A DNA stretch of 64,000 nt from Cupriavidus necator (GTDB lineage: Bacteria > Pseudomonadota > Gammaproteobacteria > Burkholderiales > Burkholderiaceae), in NCBI RefSeq assembly GCF_013141915.1, contig NZ_SROX01000012.1, forward strand, positions 62,001 to 126,000. Reading direction: 5' to 3'. The notes under the pieces are model-generated. The model ran no database searches. It was not told where the DNA came from and worked only from the letters and a program-made list of their open reading frames with translations. The stretch's first letter is position 1, and every line of letters starts with the position of its first letter. A program made the translations under genes and the position numbers. Below, in pieces: positions 7,428 to 16,074 of the stretch.

Positions 7428-9215
7428 ATGCACAACAAGAGGAAGACGGTTGGCGGCCCACGCCGCGCGACACGAACGATGGCAAGGTCCGCCACACGCA
7501 CGGTGTGGCGGTGGACCAGTCTGGCGGTTGCCTGTTCGATGGTTACTGGATGCGCAACCGCGCCGGGAATCTATCTGAAGGAAACCTTCGCCAGCGATGA
7601 TCCCTGCTCCAATAACGCCCGCAATATCGGCATCGCGGCGGGCGTTATCGCCGGGGCAGTGCTTGGCAATGTCGTGGCGGGCAACAAGAAGGCCGGCACG
7701 CTGGTCGGCGCTGGGGTTGGCGCGGCGCTGGGCGGGCTGATCGGGGCGGACATGGATCGCCGCCGTTGTGAGGTGTCGCGCATTGCAAAGAAGCACGGTC
7801 TGGATGTCACGATGACAGACATCGCGGCCGACGGCAGTGCGATGGCGCCGGCATCGCGGGAGCGTGAACAAGGTGGCATGGGCATGTCCGTGTCGGTGCG
7901 CGACACCGGTACCGGCGGCAACGCCCAGTTTGCCTCCGGATCCAGCGCGCTTGCGCCGGAGGCCCGGGTTGCCTTCGCGGAGATCGCCCAGCAGTACGCC
8001 TATGCGGTGCGCGCCACGCAACTCAGCCCCAGATCCACGGCGCAGGAGCGGCAGGCGGTTGAGGCGCTGAAGTCGCGGCGCATCCTGCTGATCGGGCATA
8101 CGGACGATACGGGCAGTTCCAGGCTGAACGCAGAGCTGTCGGAGCAGCGCGCGCGCGTTGTTGCCGCGGTGTTCCGCGATGCGGGCGTGGCGGAGGCGCA
8201 GCTTTATTACCAGGGCGCTGGGGAAACGATGCCGCTGGCGGACAATCGCGACGAAGCGGGGCGGGCAAAGAATCGCCGCGTTGAAATCGTCGATGTGACA
8301 GACGAAGCGGCCTTTGCCAAGTACCTCGACGCGCGCCGGCCGAACGTGGCGTTCTATCGCCAGTCTGCCGCGGAGCGAGTGCAGTCCGGCAAGGAAGGTG
8401 GTGAATCGAGCGGCGCCACCCAGGCGAAAGCGGCAGAGATGACTCGCCACAGTGACCAGGCGAAATCACAACCCTCCGCGCGCAACGCTTCGAACCGGCC
8501 GCCGCACCAAGGCGAGCCGCGTAGCGATGCTGGAAAGGCGCGAGCCGATGAACGGCCAGCGATGGCCTCCAAGGCCCCCCCAGCCGCGCCGACCCCAGCG
8601 CAGAAGAAGGATTCCGCGCCGCAGGCGCGTACGGCAAGCACTCCGTCGATTGATTTCGGTGGCACGCCTTCGGGCCGCAGCATGATGGCGCCAGATCTCG
8701 GCAAGCTCGATCGGCCTGGCGGCTTCGCGCTGATCTCCTCTGCGGTAGCCGACACGCCGCTGGCTCGCTGCGACCAGGACCGGCCACGCGAGGCACGCGC
8801 GGTGAAATCGCTCAGCGACGACAAGGCCTATCGCACTGCTGATTACATGCCCGGTCTGTACAACACCATCTGGACCGATACGGTCAATGGCCATCTGGTA
8901 GCGCTGAAAGGCGTGGCGGTGTTGCGCGACGGGGGCGCGCCGGCGCGCCGCCCTGAAGTGCTGGTCTATCGGGACTACCACGAAGCAAAGCAGAACCCGG
9001 ATCTGCGCACCGAGGCACAGGTGAATACGTATCGTGGCGACAAGGGCCTGCTCTATCGCGTGTTCGTCAACAAGGCACCGCTGCAATGCCTGGACATCGT
9101 GATTCCGCACGCCTCGCCTGACCAGGCGCGCGGCTCGTGGCTGCGCTACGACAAAGACGGCAATAGCTACTCCGCCGCATTCAATCCGCGCATGGCGGCG
9201 GGCGGCAAGATCTGA
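7428..9215 (+). CDS. OmpA-domain lipoprotein with glycine zipper and an unassigned C-terminal domain
   Basis: A 595-residue protein from the ATG preceded by AGAGG; an upstream ATG in frame lacks one. The N-terminus is basic, then hydrophobic, ending MVTGC, a lipobox with Cys42 as lipidation site. Residues about 67-108 form a glycine zipper (GVIAGAVLGNVV, GAGVGAALGG). An OmpA-like peptidoglycan-binding domain spans about 165-290, with GHTDDTGS, LSEQRA and AKNRRVEI. A low-complexity Ala/Lys/Pro stretch follows (about 320-430), then a further folded-looking region (about 440-595) containing YMPGLYNTIWTDTVNGH that I do not recognise. It is probably anchored in the outer membrane and bound to peptidoglycan. 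It is first of three tightly packed genes, suggesting an envelope complex. Confidence 0.8.
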   Translation: MHNKRKTVGGPRRATRTMARSATRTVWRWTSLAVACSMVTGCATAPGIYLKETFASDDPCSNNARNIGIAAGVIAGAVLGNVVAGNKKAGTLVGAGVGAALGGLIGADMDRRRCEVSRIAKKHGLDVTMTDIAADGSAMAPASREREQGGMGMSVSVRDTGTGGNAQFASGSSALAPEARVAFAEIAQQYAYAVRATQLSPRSTAQERQAVEALKSRRILLIGHTDDTGSSRLNAELSEQRARVVAAVFRDAGVAEAQLYYQGAGETMPLADNRDEAGRAKNRRVEIVDVTDEAAFAKYLDARRPNVAFYRQSAAERVQSGKEGGESSGATQAKAAEMTRHSDQAKSQPSARNASNRPPHQGEPRSDAGKARADERPAMASKAPPAAPTPAQKKDSAPQARTASTPSIDFGGTPSGRSMMAPDLGKLDRPGGFALISSAVADTPLARCDQDRPREARAVKSLSDDKAYRTADYMPGLYNTIWTDTVNGHLVALKGVAVLRDGGAPARRPEVLVYRDYHEAKQNPDLRTEAQVNTYRGDKGLLYRVFVNKAPLQCLDIVIPHASPDQARGSWLRYDKDGNSYSAAFNPRMAAGGKI

Positions 9216-9240
9216 TTAACGAACGATAAAGATCAAGACA

Positions 9241-10740
9241 ATGAGTCAATGGATCAATGACAACCTTGCGGCGCTGAACTCGGCGCTCGCGCTCGCGGCG
9301 TTGCTGGTGGTGTACCTGGGCAACAAGTTTCGGATCGACTTTGCATTGATGAACCTCTGGTACAGCCTGCCGCTAATCGGCAAGATCGCGCGGCTGTCCC
9401 GCGATACGACGCGCTTCGCCAAGGACAAGTCCTGGACGTTGTCGGAACGCACGCTGTGCGATGCCTACAAGCAGTTCATCCATTTCACCACGGAGGAAGA
9501 GTTCAACAAGCGGCTGACCTATCTTTCCAAGGCACATGACCTGGGGCGCTCGCCGACGCCGGGATGGATGATGGGGCTATTGTGCGTGCTGGTGCTGGCG
9601 GAAGGCCTGGGTTTCTCGTACATGCTGGGCACGTGGATGGCCGGTGAAGGCGGCAGCGAAAACGCGCGCCAGTTGCTGATGTGGGCAATCGTGTTCGTGC
9701 TGTGCGTGATCTTTGTGTTCGTGATGCACAGCGCCGGCCACCAGCTCTATCGCAGCAACCTGATCGCCAAGGCCGACTCGGAGTGGCGCGGCGAAGGCCA
9801 GCCAGGCAAGTTTGCCAGCCACAATATCAAGCTGAACGACCCGCAAGAGAAAGACGACGCTGAGCCCGAGTACAAGCAATGCGTGAACCGTGTGGGCACC
9901 ACTCGTAGCTATTTCATGGTGGGCGTGGCGGCGGTCATCATCGTCTTTGTCTCGGTCGTTTCTACCGTAATGCGTGTCAAACACCTGGAAGCCGAGCGTA
10001 CCGCGCAAACCGCGCTCGTCTCCGAAGCGCCCGCCGCGGGCAATCCGTTCGACAAGCTCGGCCAGTCGCTGCCTGACGAACTGCGCCAGGCACAGCAGAA
10101 GGCCGACGACAAGGCCATGGCCGACGGCCATGCCGCTTATGCCGACGAAGGTCTCGCTGCCTTCCTGATGCTTGCATTCATCTTTGCCATCACGCAGTTG
10201 GTTGGCATTGCGGGCGGCTACAAATGGGGCTTCGCCGGTAAGGAAAGCAAGGCGGCCTACCGCGGCACGCGCGGGTTCTCAACCTATGATGACTACCTGG
10301 CATTCTTCACGCCGCTGATGCAGATCGCTCAGTCGAAGCTGCAGACCTTGCAGCAGAAGATGAGCGAACGGCGCGCCAACGATGGTCTGCGGCTCGAACA
10401 TACCTTTGACGACTACCTGATGGATGCGCGCGTGTCGCGCTCGCGCGTCACCGCTGCCGGCGGTGCGCCGCAGGCCAGCATTCCCTCGGCCGCTGAAAAC
10501 CTCACCGACACTGCAAGCGTGCTTGCGCGCATCGACGCCATGACGGCTGCCGGCCGCAAGGCGGATGCAGTGGCGTTGCTCCAGAGCCTGCCGGACCCTG
10601 TGCGCAACGACGTCACTGCGAGCCTTGCTGAGCGCAAGGCGGCACAGGAGGCCGCCCGACTTGCCGAGGAGCAAGCCCGCAAGGATGAAGAAGAACGCAA
10701 CAAGGAGGCCGAACGTGCACGCCTGGAAGCCCTTCTCTGA
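9241..10740 (+). CDS. Five-helix membrane protein of unknown function with charged C-terminal tail
   Basis: A 499-residue protein with hydrophobic segments near residues 11-27, 109-130, 145-163, 224-245 and 305-325. Soluble loops lie between them (about 30-108, 164-222 and 246-304), and after the last helix a long region of about 170 residues ends in a highly charged, probably coiled-coil stretch (463-499, rich in Glu, Arg, Lys and Ala). I recognise no domain. It starts 25 bases after the OmpA-lipoprotein gene and overlaps the next gene by 26 bases, so the three are almost certainly co-expressed. The topology could suit an inner-membrane partner of the outer-membrane lipoprotein, which is inference. 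Confidence 0.7.
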   Translation: MSQWINDNLAALNSALALAALLVVYLGNKFRIDFALMNLWYSLPLIGKIARLSRDTTRFAKDKSWTLSERTLCDAYKQFIHFTTEEEFNKRLTYLSKAHDLGRSPTPGWMMGLLCVLVLAEGLGFSYMLGTWMAGEGGSENARQLLMWAIVFVLCVIFVFVMHSAGHQLYRSNLIAKADSEWRGEGQPGKFASHNIKLNDPQEKDDAEPEYKQCVNRVGTTRSYFMVGVAAVIIVFVSVVSTVMRVKHLEAERTAQTALVSEAPAAGNPFDKLGQSLPDELRQAQQKADDKAMADGHAAYADEGLAAFLMLAFIFAITQLVGIAGGYKWGFAGKESKAAYRGTRGFSTYDDYLAFFTPLMQIAQSKLQTLQQKMSERRANDGLRLEHTFDDYLMDARVSRSRVTAAGGAPQASIPSAAENLTDTASVLARIDAMTAAGRKADAVALLQSLPDPVRNDVTASLAERKAAQEAARLAEEQARKDEEERNKEAERARLEALL

Positions 10741-11608
10741 CATGGCGAACGTGGCCGCCGCAGGCATACGGCAGGGGGTGGCATGGCTTGCAGTGGCTAC
10801 CACATTGCTGTGTGGACCCGCTCTGGCCGCGCCCGACATGCCTAGTTGCTATGCCGCCAACCAGCTCGGCGTGCCGGCATCGGCGCAGCGCGCGCTGTTC
10901 CTGATGATCGACCAGACTACGGTGTTGGACGACAAGCTAGTTGCGGACCTGGGTCGGCATCTGCAGAGCCTGCTGAAGCCGGGCACGACATTCCGGGTTT
11001 ACAGCTTCTCAGCCTATGCACAAGGCCGCTCCCTGCAGCAGTTGGCGGCCGGAACGTTGGAGGCACCGCTGCTTGACCGGTCAGTGCGGGATGCCACGGC
11101 GGTCAGGACGTTGAAGAGCTTGGATGCCTGCCTGAAGTCGCAATACGCTTACGGAACCCGGCTGGTGGCAGACTCGGTTAGGGAAGCCCTGCACGGAAGC
11201 AGCGAAGCGCTGGCCCGCTCTGACGTGCTTGCCAGCATTGCCGCGGTATCGCAGGCAGTACGAGAGGGAGCGGCGCAGCAGAAGACAGTGCTGATCGTGT
11301 CAGACATGCTGGAGAACTCGTCGATCTCGAGCTTCTACAGCCAGGAACGCATGCGGCAGATCGATCCTGCGCAGGAGTTGCGCAAGGTCGAGAAGGCGAA
11401 CGTGCGGGCGGACTTTGGCGGGGCGTCCGTTTATGTGATGGGCGCTGGAATTGTTCCAGAGCCAAAGGGCGCGCGAAACGCAGCGGCCTCCTATCGTTCG
11501 CCGCAAAGTATTGAGGCGTTGAGGGTGTTCTGGGAGAGCTTTTTTGTAAGAAGCAATGCCCGGCTTGACGGATTCGGTGCTCCGGCGTTGCTGACGCCGA
11601 TTCGATAG
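10715..11608 (+). CDS. Exported protein with possible von Willebrand A-like fold
   Basis: About 297 residues from a GTG start placed six bases after a strong AAGGAGG; other in-frame starts (ATG 10685, ATG 10742) have poorer sites. A signal peptide is clear (VAWLAVATTLLCGPALAA), giving a periplasmic product. The mature part begins a Rossmann-like pattern, LFLMIDQTT (Asp66), later TVLIVSDMLENSS (Asp197). Together with the spacing of hydrophobic strands this recalls vWA domains, although the full DxSxS metal site is absent. It overlaps the upstream membrane-protein gene by 26 bases. The family call is tentative; secretion and operon membership are well supported. Confidence 0.65.
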   Translation: MHAWKPFSDMANVAAAGIRQGVAWLAVATTLLCGPALAAPDMPSCYAANQLGVPASAQRALFLMIDQTTVLDDKLVADLGRHLQSLLKPGTTFRVYSFSAYAQGRSLQQLAAGTLEAPLLDRSVRDATAVRTLKSLDACLKSQYAYGTRLVADSVREALHGSSEALARSDVLASIAAVSQAVREGAAQQKTVLIVSDMLENSSISSFYSQERMRQIDPAQELRKVEKANVRADFGGASVYVMGAGIVPEPKGARNAAASYRSPQSIEALRVFWESFFVRSNARLDGFGAPALLTPIR

Positions 11609-11726
11609 CGACAACGCGGCGCTGGGGGTTCGCGCCGACTCCAGCGAAGATTACACCGCGGGGGCTCCAGGTTGGTCGGCGTGGCAAGCGGGGCAGGAAT
11701 GAAGCGTTGCCAAACCAACGCGGCAC

Positions 11727-12446
11727 CTAGTCAGCCCGCTCCTCCATGAACGCCGTAATCGCAGCCATTTCTTCCTCTATTGCCTGCGCCAGGCGAAACT
11801 GTCCTGCCAAGTCGTTATAGAGGTCCTGCGATACCGACCCGTAACGAGCCGAGCTGCTCAGCGTCCGGTTAAGCGCTTCGGATCGGGAGCGTGCCAGCTT
11901 GAGCTGCGGTTCCAGCTGCTTCATCCGGCTTTTCAGTGCTGCGGCGTCCAATCCAGCGAGCTGCGGGAAGTTGCCGCGGTAGTCCATGTACCTGTCGTCA
12001 TAAACGGTCCGCCACCGCAGGTAGCCCCACATCTGCCATAACTCCCGGCCACTGGGCTGTTGTGGCAGCTGGTCGGTGTAGGCCGGATCCTTCAGCGCGG
12101 CGTCGACGGACTGGCCCCTGGCTTCGCGTTGCCGCCTGAGGCGATCGTGTGTCTGCAGCAGCGCCTGTTCGTCGGCGCTCAATGGCAGTGGCGGCGGTAT
12201 GCCGACCTTGGCCGTCATCGGGCCGATCATCGCGGGCGCAGGTTCCTTGCGGGCAGCGGGTTTTTTTTGCGGCGACCGCATCGAGTCTGTCCTGACGGCG
12301 ACGATGCGCCATTCAAAGAGTTCGGAGATGGCTTCGCGGCCAATCCAGGCTTCGATGGCCAGCTCGCCAAGCGGATCAGCGCCATCCAGCGCATAGAGGC
12401 GGTGAAGAGGAGAAAACAGGTTTCGGAACAGCGCGGCGGCATCCAT
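11727..12446 (-). CDS. Chimeric gene: VgrG-like N-terminus joined to an unrelated C-terminal region
   Basis: A 239-residue product. Residues about 10-55 (LHRLYALDG, IEAWIGREAISELFEWRI, VRTDS) match the first 50 residues of type VI secretion VgrG spike proteins. After TDS the VgrG pattern stops, and a Lys/Pro/Ala-rich segment leads into a charged helical region (about 90-239) that I do not recognise. The junction coincides with a run of eight A bases on the coding strand (12261-12268). VgrG is normally over 600 residues, so this is either a vgrG remnant fused to another gene or a small gene that captured the vgrG leader. It is convergent with the OmpA-lipoprotein operon. Confidence 0.55.
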   Translation of the reverse strand: MDAAALFRNLFSPLHRLYALDGADPLGELAIEAWIGREAISELFEWRIVAVRTDSMRSPQKKPAARKEPAPAMIGPMTAKVGIPPPLPLSADEQALLQTHDRLRRQREARGQSVDAALKDPAYTDQLPQQPSGRELWQMWGYLRWRTVYDDRYMDYRGNFPQLAGLDAAALKSRMKQLEPQLKLARSRSEALNRTLSSSARYGSVSQDLYNDLAGQFRLAQAIEEEMAAITAFMEERAD

Positions 12447-12746
12447 AGCCGTTCGATGAAAACTAGTGGCGGCAAGATCGCCATTAGTTCCACAAAACGA
12501 TACGGAACGCAATCAGAGAAATTATGATCAGATTTGGTATTTTTCTTGATCGGCTACCGCCTGGTTCCTGTGCCGCGTGATGTCAAGGCGGCCGAATCGG
12601 GACTATTCATGCCGCAAAGCGAACGATGGGTTGGGCCGGCAGTAGCCGATCATCACCACGGCACGGGATTAAAGTCTCCGAATAGTCCTAGATTTGCGCT
12701 TGGCCAGTCCCCCTTCTCCCATAGAGGAACCGTCGCCTTACCACCG
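12447..12746. other. Intergenic stretch without a recognised gene
   Basis: About 300 bases upstream of the vgrG-like start and downstream of the MFS gene. The part nearest the vgrG-like gene is more AT-rich and probably holds its promoter. Nothing else is recognisable. Confidence 0.4.
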
Positions 12747-14054
12747 TCAGCGCTCCTGCCCCTGCCTCAGAAACGGTGCCACCGCGCAGGCCACCAGCAG
12801 CATTGCCGCCATGATGATCAATCCATTGCGCGTGCTCCCGGTCGCCTGTTCGATCAGACCCATCACCGACGGCCCGATGAACCCACCCACCAGCCCGCAG
12901 GTATTGATCAGCGCCAGCCCGCCCGCCAGTGCCACACCTTTGAGCCGGGACGAAGGAAACAGGAACACGATCGCCTGCACCACGAAGAACATCAGCGCGG
13001 TCAGCGAAAATCCCACCAGCGCCATCACCGGCCCGGCGAAGGCGGCAATCAGCAGGCCGCCGGCCATCACCACCAGGCCCAGGCAGAGCAGGCGACGGCC
13101 GCGCCGTGGGGTATTGGCATGTCGGGGCAGCCATGCGGCGCCGATGGCGGCGGCGATCCAGGGCAGCGAATTGAGCATCCCGATCTCCACGGGCGTGAGC
13201 TTGCCGTAAGTGCCGATGATGCCCGGCAGGAAGAAGATCACCGTGTAGATCGAGATCTGGTGGCAGAAGTAGATGAAGATCGCCAGCCAGACCTGCGGGT
13301 CACGCATGGCGCCCAGGAATGAGTGACCGCCTTTGCCGGTGCTGGCATCGGCGGCTTCCGCGGCCAGCCGGCTGCGGACGGCCTGTGCCTGGGCGGGCGT
13401 CAGCCATGGCGCGCTGTCCGGGCCGTCGGGCAGCTTCTTCCAGACTACCGCGGCCAGGAACACCGCGGGCAGGCCTTCGAGCACGAACATCCATTGCCAG
13501 CCTTTGAAGCCCCAGATCCCATCCATGCCCAGCAAGGCGCCGCCGAGCGGGCCGCTGACGATGTTGGCGATACAGACGCCGAGCAGGAAATAGCCCACCG
13601 CCCGCGCGCGATCCTCGCGGCCGAACCAGTACGTGAGATAGAGCATCACGCCGGGAAACAGCCCCGCCTCGGCCGCGCCCAGCAGCACGCGCATGATGTA
13701 GAAGGAGGTCTCGCCCTGGACGAAAGCCATCGCCGCGGACAGCAGGCCCCACGTCACCATGATGCGCGTGATCCAGAAGCGCGCGCCGACCCGATGCATG
13801 ATCAGGTTGCTCGGGATCTCCAGCAGGGCATAGCTGAGGAAGAACAGGCCCGCGCCCAGGCCGTAAGCCGCGGCGGAGATGTTCAGGTCGACCGCGATGT
13901 GGGTCTTGGCGAGGGCAATGTTGGTGCGGTCGAGAAAGCTGATCACATAGGACAACACTAGCAAGGGCATGAGCTTGCGGAACAGCAGTGCGGTCAGCGG
14001 GCGATCGGTCGGCGCGGCCAGCGGCGGCGCGCCTGAGGCGGGTACGGTTTGCAT
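12747..14054 (-). CDS. MFS transporter, anion:cation symporter type
   Basis: A 435-residue protein with the 12-helix pattern of the major facilitator superfamily. Helix 1 contains SYVISFLDRTNIALAK, typical of the ACS (tartrate/4-hydroxyphenylacetate/phthalate) family, and loop 2-3 has a shortened version of the family motif. The ATG at 14054 is chosen because GGAG lies eight bases upstream; the ATG 15 bases earlier has no Shine-Dalgarno. It is the third gene, after the SDR and BKACE genes on the same strand, and probably imports the carboxylate those enzymes degrade. The substrate is unknown. Confidence 0.85.
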   Translation of the reverse strand: MQTVPASGAPPLAAPTDRPLTALLFRKLMPLLVLSYVISFLDRTNIALAKTHIAVDLNISAAAYGLGAGLFFLSYALLEIPSNLIMHRVGARFWITRIMVTWGLLSAAMAFVQGETSFYIMRVLLGAAEAGLFPGVMLYLTYWFGREDRARAVGYFLLGVCIANIVSGPLGGALLGMDGIWGFKGWQWMFVLEGLPAVFLAAVVWKKLPDGPDSAPWLTPAQAQAVRSRLAAEAADASTGKGGHSFLGAMRDPQVWLAIFIYFCHQISIYTVIFFLPGIIGTYGKLTPVEIGMLNSLPWIAAAIGAAWLPRHANTPRRGRRLLCLGLVVMAGGLLIAAFAGPVMALVGFSLTALMFFVVQAIVFLFPSSRLKGVALAGGLALINTCGLVGGFIGPSVMGLIEQATGSTRNGLIIMAAMLLVACAVAPFLRQGQER

Positions 14055-14178
14055 GAGCGTAGTCTCCATCGGCGGATACGGTGCTATGCCCTGAGGCCGC
14101 GCATTAGCCGTTCTGCCTGGTTGGTGTCTTCAGTGTTGGCGGGATGGGTTGGGGCCGCGCCATGGCGGCCCCGCTGGT

Positions 14179-15111
14179 TCAGAACGCGGTGCCTGCCGCG
14201 CCCTTCAGGGCGAGGATGTCGCGGGCTTCGTCCGGCGTTGCCACGTCAATGTTCAGCGCTTCCAGCACGGTCCGGATGCGCGTGACCTGCTCGGCGCTCG
14301 ATGCCGCCAGCTGGCCCGGACCGATCCAGAGCGAGTCCTCCAGGCCCACGCGCACGTTGGCGCCCATGGCCGCGCCGATGGTGGCGAGCGGAAGCTGGCC
14401 GCGGCCTGCGCCCAGGATCGACCAGCGGAACTGGTCGCCGAACAGGCGCCGGGCGGTGCGGTGCATGTGCATCAGGTCTTCCGGATCGGGGCCGATGCCG
14501 CCCAGGATGCCGAATACGGACTGGATGAACACCGGACCGCTGACCAGGCCACGGTCAAGGAAGTGCCGCAAGTTGTACAGATGGCTGATGTCATAACACT
14601 CGAATTCGAAGCGCGTGCCGTTGGCATTGCCGATGCGCAGGATGTTCTCGATGTCCTGGTAGGTGTTCTTGAAGATCAGGTTGCGGCTGTTCTCCAGGTG
14701 TTCGCGCTCCCAGTCATGCTGGAATTGCTTGAAGCGGTCGAGCATCGGGAACAGCCCGAAGTTCATCGAGCCCATGTTCAGCGAGGCCAGCTCGGGCTTG
14801 AAGGTAGTGGCCGGCAGCATGCGCTCTTCCACCGTCATGTGCGGGCTGCCACCGGTGGTGATATTGATCACGGCATTGGTCTCGGCGCTGATCCTGGAAA
14901 GGAACGGCCGGAACAGCTCGGGGTCCTGCGACGGGCGCCCGTCCTTCGGGTCGCGGGCGTGCAGGTGCAGGATGGCGGCGCCTGCGCGTGCCGCGTCGAT
15001 GGCGGCTTGTGCGATCTCGTCGGCGGTCACCGGCAGGTGGGGCGACATGCTCGGCGTGTGGATGGCGCCGGTCGGGGCGCAGGTGATGATGGCTTTGGCT
15101 CGCTTGGCCAT
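14179..15111 (-). CDS. BKACE-family beta-keto acid cleavage enzyme (DUF849)
   Basis: A 310-residue protein matching the 3-keto-5-aminohexanoate cleavage enzyme fold family. These Zn-dependent enzymes condense a beta-keto acid with acetyl-CoA to give acetoacetate and a new CoA ester. The metal ligands are visible in ILHLHARDP (His49, His51), with NITTGG, ASLNMGSMNFG and VRVGLEDSLW further on, all family hallmarks. The start has AAGGA six bases upstream. The flanking dehydrogenase could make the beta-keto acid and the MFS protein could import its precursor. The exact substrate within this broad family cannot be assigned. Confidence 0.9.
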   Translation of the reverse strand: MAKRAKAIITCAPTGAIHTPSMSPHLPVTADEIAQAAIDAARAGAAILHLHARDPKDGRPSQDPELFRPFLSRISAETNAVINITTGGSPHMTVEERMLPATTFKPELASLNMGSMNFGLFPMLDRFKQFQHDWEREHLENSRNLIFKNTYQDIENILRIGNANGTRFEFECYDISHLYNLRHFLDRGLVSGPVFIQSVFGILGGIGPDPEDLMHMHRTARRLFGDQFRWSILGAGRGQLPLATIGAAMGANVRVGLEDSLWIGPGQLAASSAEQVTRIRTVLEALNIDVATPDEARDILALKGAAGTAF

Positions 15112-15184
15112 GGTGATTCCTTGATGGGGTTGGGTCGGAGGGCGGGCCGCGGATATCCGGCGGCCCCGCGATGCGCCGGGCGCG

Positions 15185-15967
15185 CTAGCTGAGCGCCTGG
15201 GTCAGGCCGTCGACGACCATTTCCTGGCCGTGCACATTGGCGGCCTGGTCGCTGCAGAGGAAGCGCACCATGTTGGCGATGTCGCGCATCGTCACCATGC
15301 GCTGCAATGCCGCCTGCGACGTGTAGTTGCGCGTCACTTCCTCAAGCGGCTTGCCGAGGGACTCCGCCTTCGCGGCAATGACGGCGCGGATACGCGGGCC
15401 GTCGACCGCGCCGGGCAGCACCGTGTTCACGCGGATGCCATCCGCGCCCAGTTCCAGCGCCAGCGATTTGGTAAAGCCCACCACGGCCCATTTCGACGCG
15501 GAGTAGGCGGAACGGCCCGGCATGCCGAGATGCCCGGCCGCGGAAGACAGGTTGACGATCGACGGCGAGCGCCCCTGCCGCAGGCGCGGCACCGCGGCGC
15601 GGGCGCACAGGAACTGGCCGGTGATGTTGACGGCAAGCGTGCGCTCCCAGTCGGTCAGCGACAGGGTTTCGATACCACCGGTGGGGCCGGCAACCCCGGC
15701 ATTGTTGACCAGCACGTCGAGCCCGCCAAAGGCGCCATCCACCGCCTGGAACAGCGCCTCGACGTCGTTTTCCTTGGACACATCGGCCCTGATTGCCACC
15801 ACGCCGGGCAGCTGGGCCACGACGCGTTCGAGGCTGTCGCCGGCCACGTCGCACACCGCAACGCGGGCGCCCGCCTCCACCAGGGCGCGCGTAATCTCCA
15901 GGCCAATCCCGTCCGCGCCGGCGGTCACCAGTACGCGCTTGCCGGCGAGCGATTCATCCTTCCACAT
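15185..15967 (-). CDS. Short-chain dehydrogenase/reductase
   Basis: A 260-residue classical SDR. The cofactor motif is TAGADGIG (15-22; the usual Gly after Thr is Ala), with NNAG at 88-91 and catalytic Ser141/142, Tyr155 and Lys159 (YSASK). The Asp at the end of strand 2 (VAVCD) favours NAD(H). The ATG at 15967 is preceded by AGGAG. As first gene of the SDR-BKACE-MFS set, it probably oxidises a beta-hydroxy acid to the beta-keto acid used by the BKACE enzyme; that link is inferred from context. Confidence 0.88.
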   Translation of the reverse strand: MWKDESLAGKRVLVTAGADGIGLEITRALVEAGARVAVCDVAGDSLERVVAQLPGVVAIRADVSKENDVEALFQAVDGAFGGLDVLVNNAGVAGPTGGIETLSLTDWERTLAVNITGQFLCARAAVPRLRQGRSPSIVNLSSAAGHLGMPGRSAYSASKWAVVGFTKSLALELGADGIRVNTVLPGAVDGPRIRAVIAAKAESLGKPLEEVTRNYTSQAALQRMVTMRDIANMVRFLCSDQAANVHGQEMVVDGLTQALS

Positions 15968-16021
15968 GATTCCAATCTCCTGGGAACAGGCCAATGCCTG
16001 CCTTCCGGACGAAGATTAAAA

Positions 16022-16033
16022 CTGTGATCACAG
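16022..16033. promoter_or_regulatory. Candidate GntR operator between divergent genes
   Basis: CTGTGATCACAG is a perfect 12-base palindrome. It lies about 55 bases upstream of the SDR start and about 40 bases upstream of the GntR-family gene, in an AT-rich stretch. Size and symmetry suit FadR-subfamily regulators, so it is the likely site through which the adjacent regulator controls both directions. It also resembles a CRP half-site core. Confidence 0.6.
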
Positions 16034-16074
16034 ATCAAATATAGAGAATAACCCTATGTGCTATGCTTGGCGGC

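Noticed and set aside
7428..11608. Naming the OmpA operon a Zorya-type defence system
   Set aside because: No MotA/ExbB-type helices, no ZorC/ZorD helicase or nuclease partner; only the OmpA domain is shared.
12261..12268. Phase-variable switch at the A8 tract of the vgrG-like gene
   Set aside because: The frame in use is open on both sides of the tract and the alternative frames give no VgrG-like continuation, so slippage would not restore anything recognisable.
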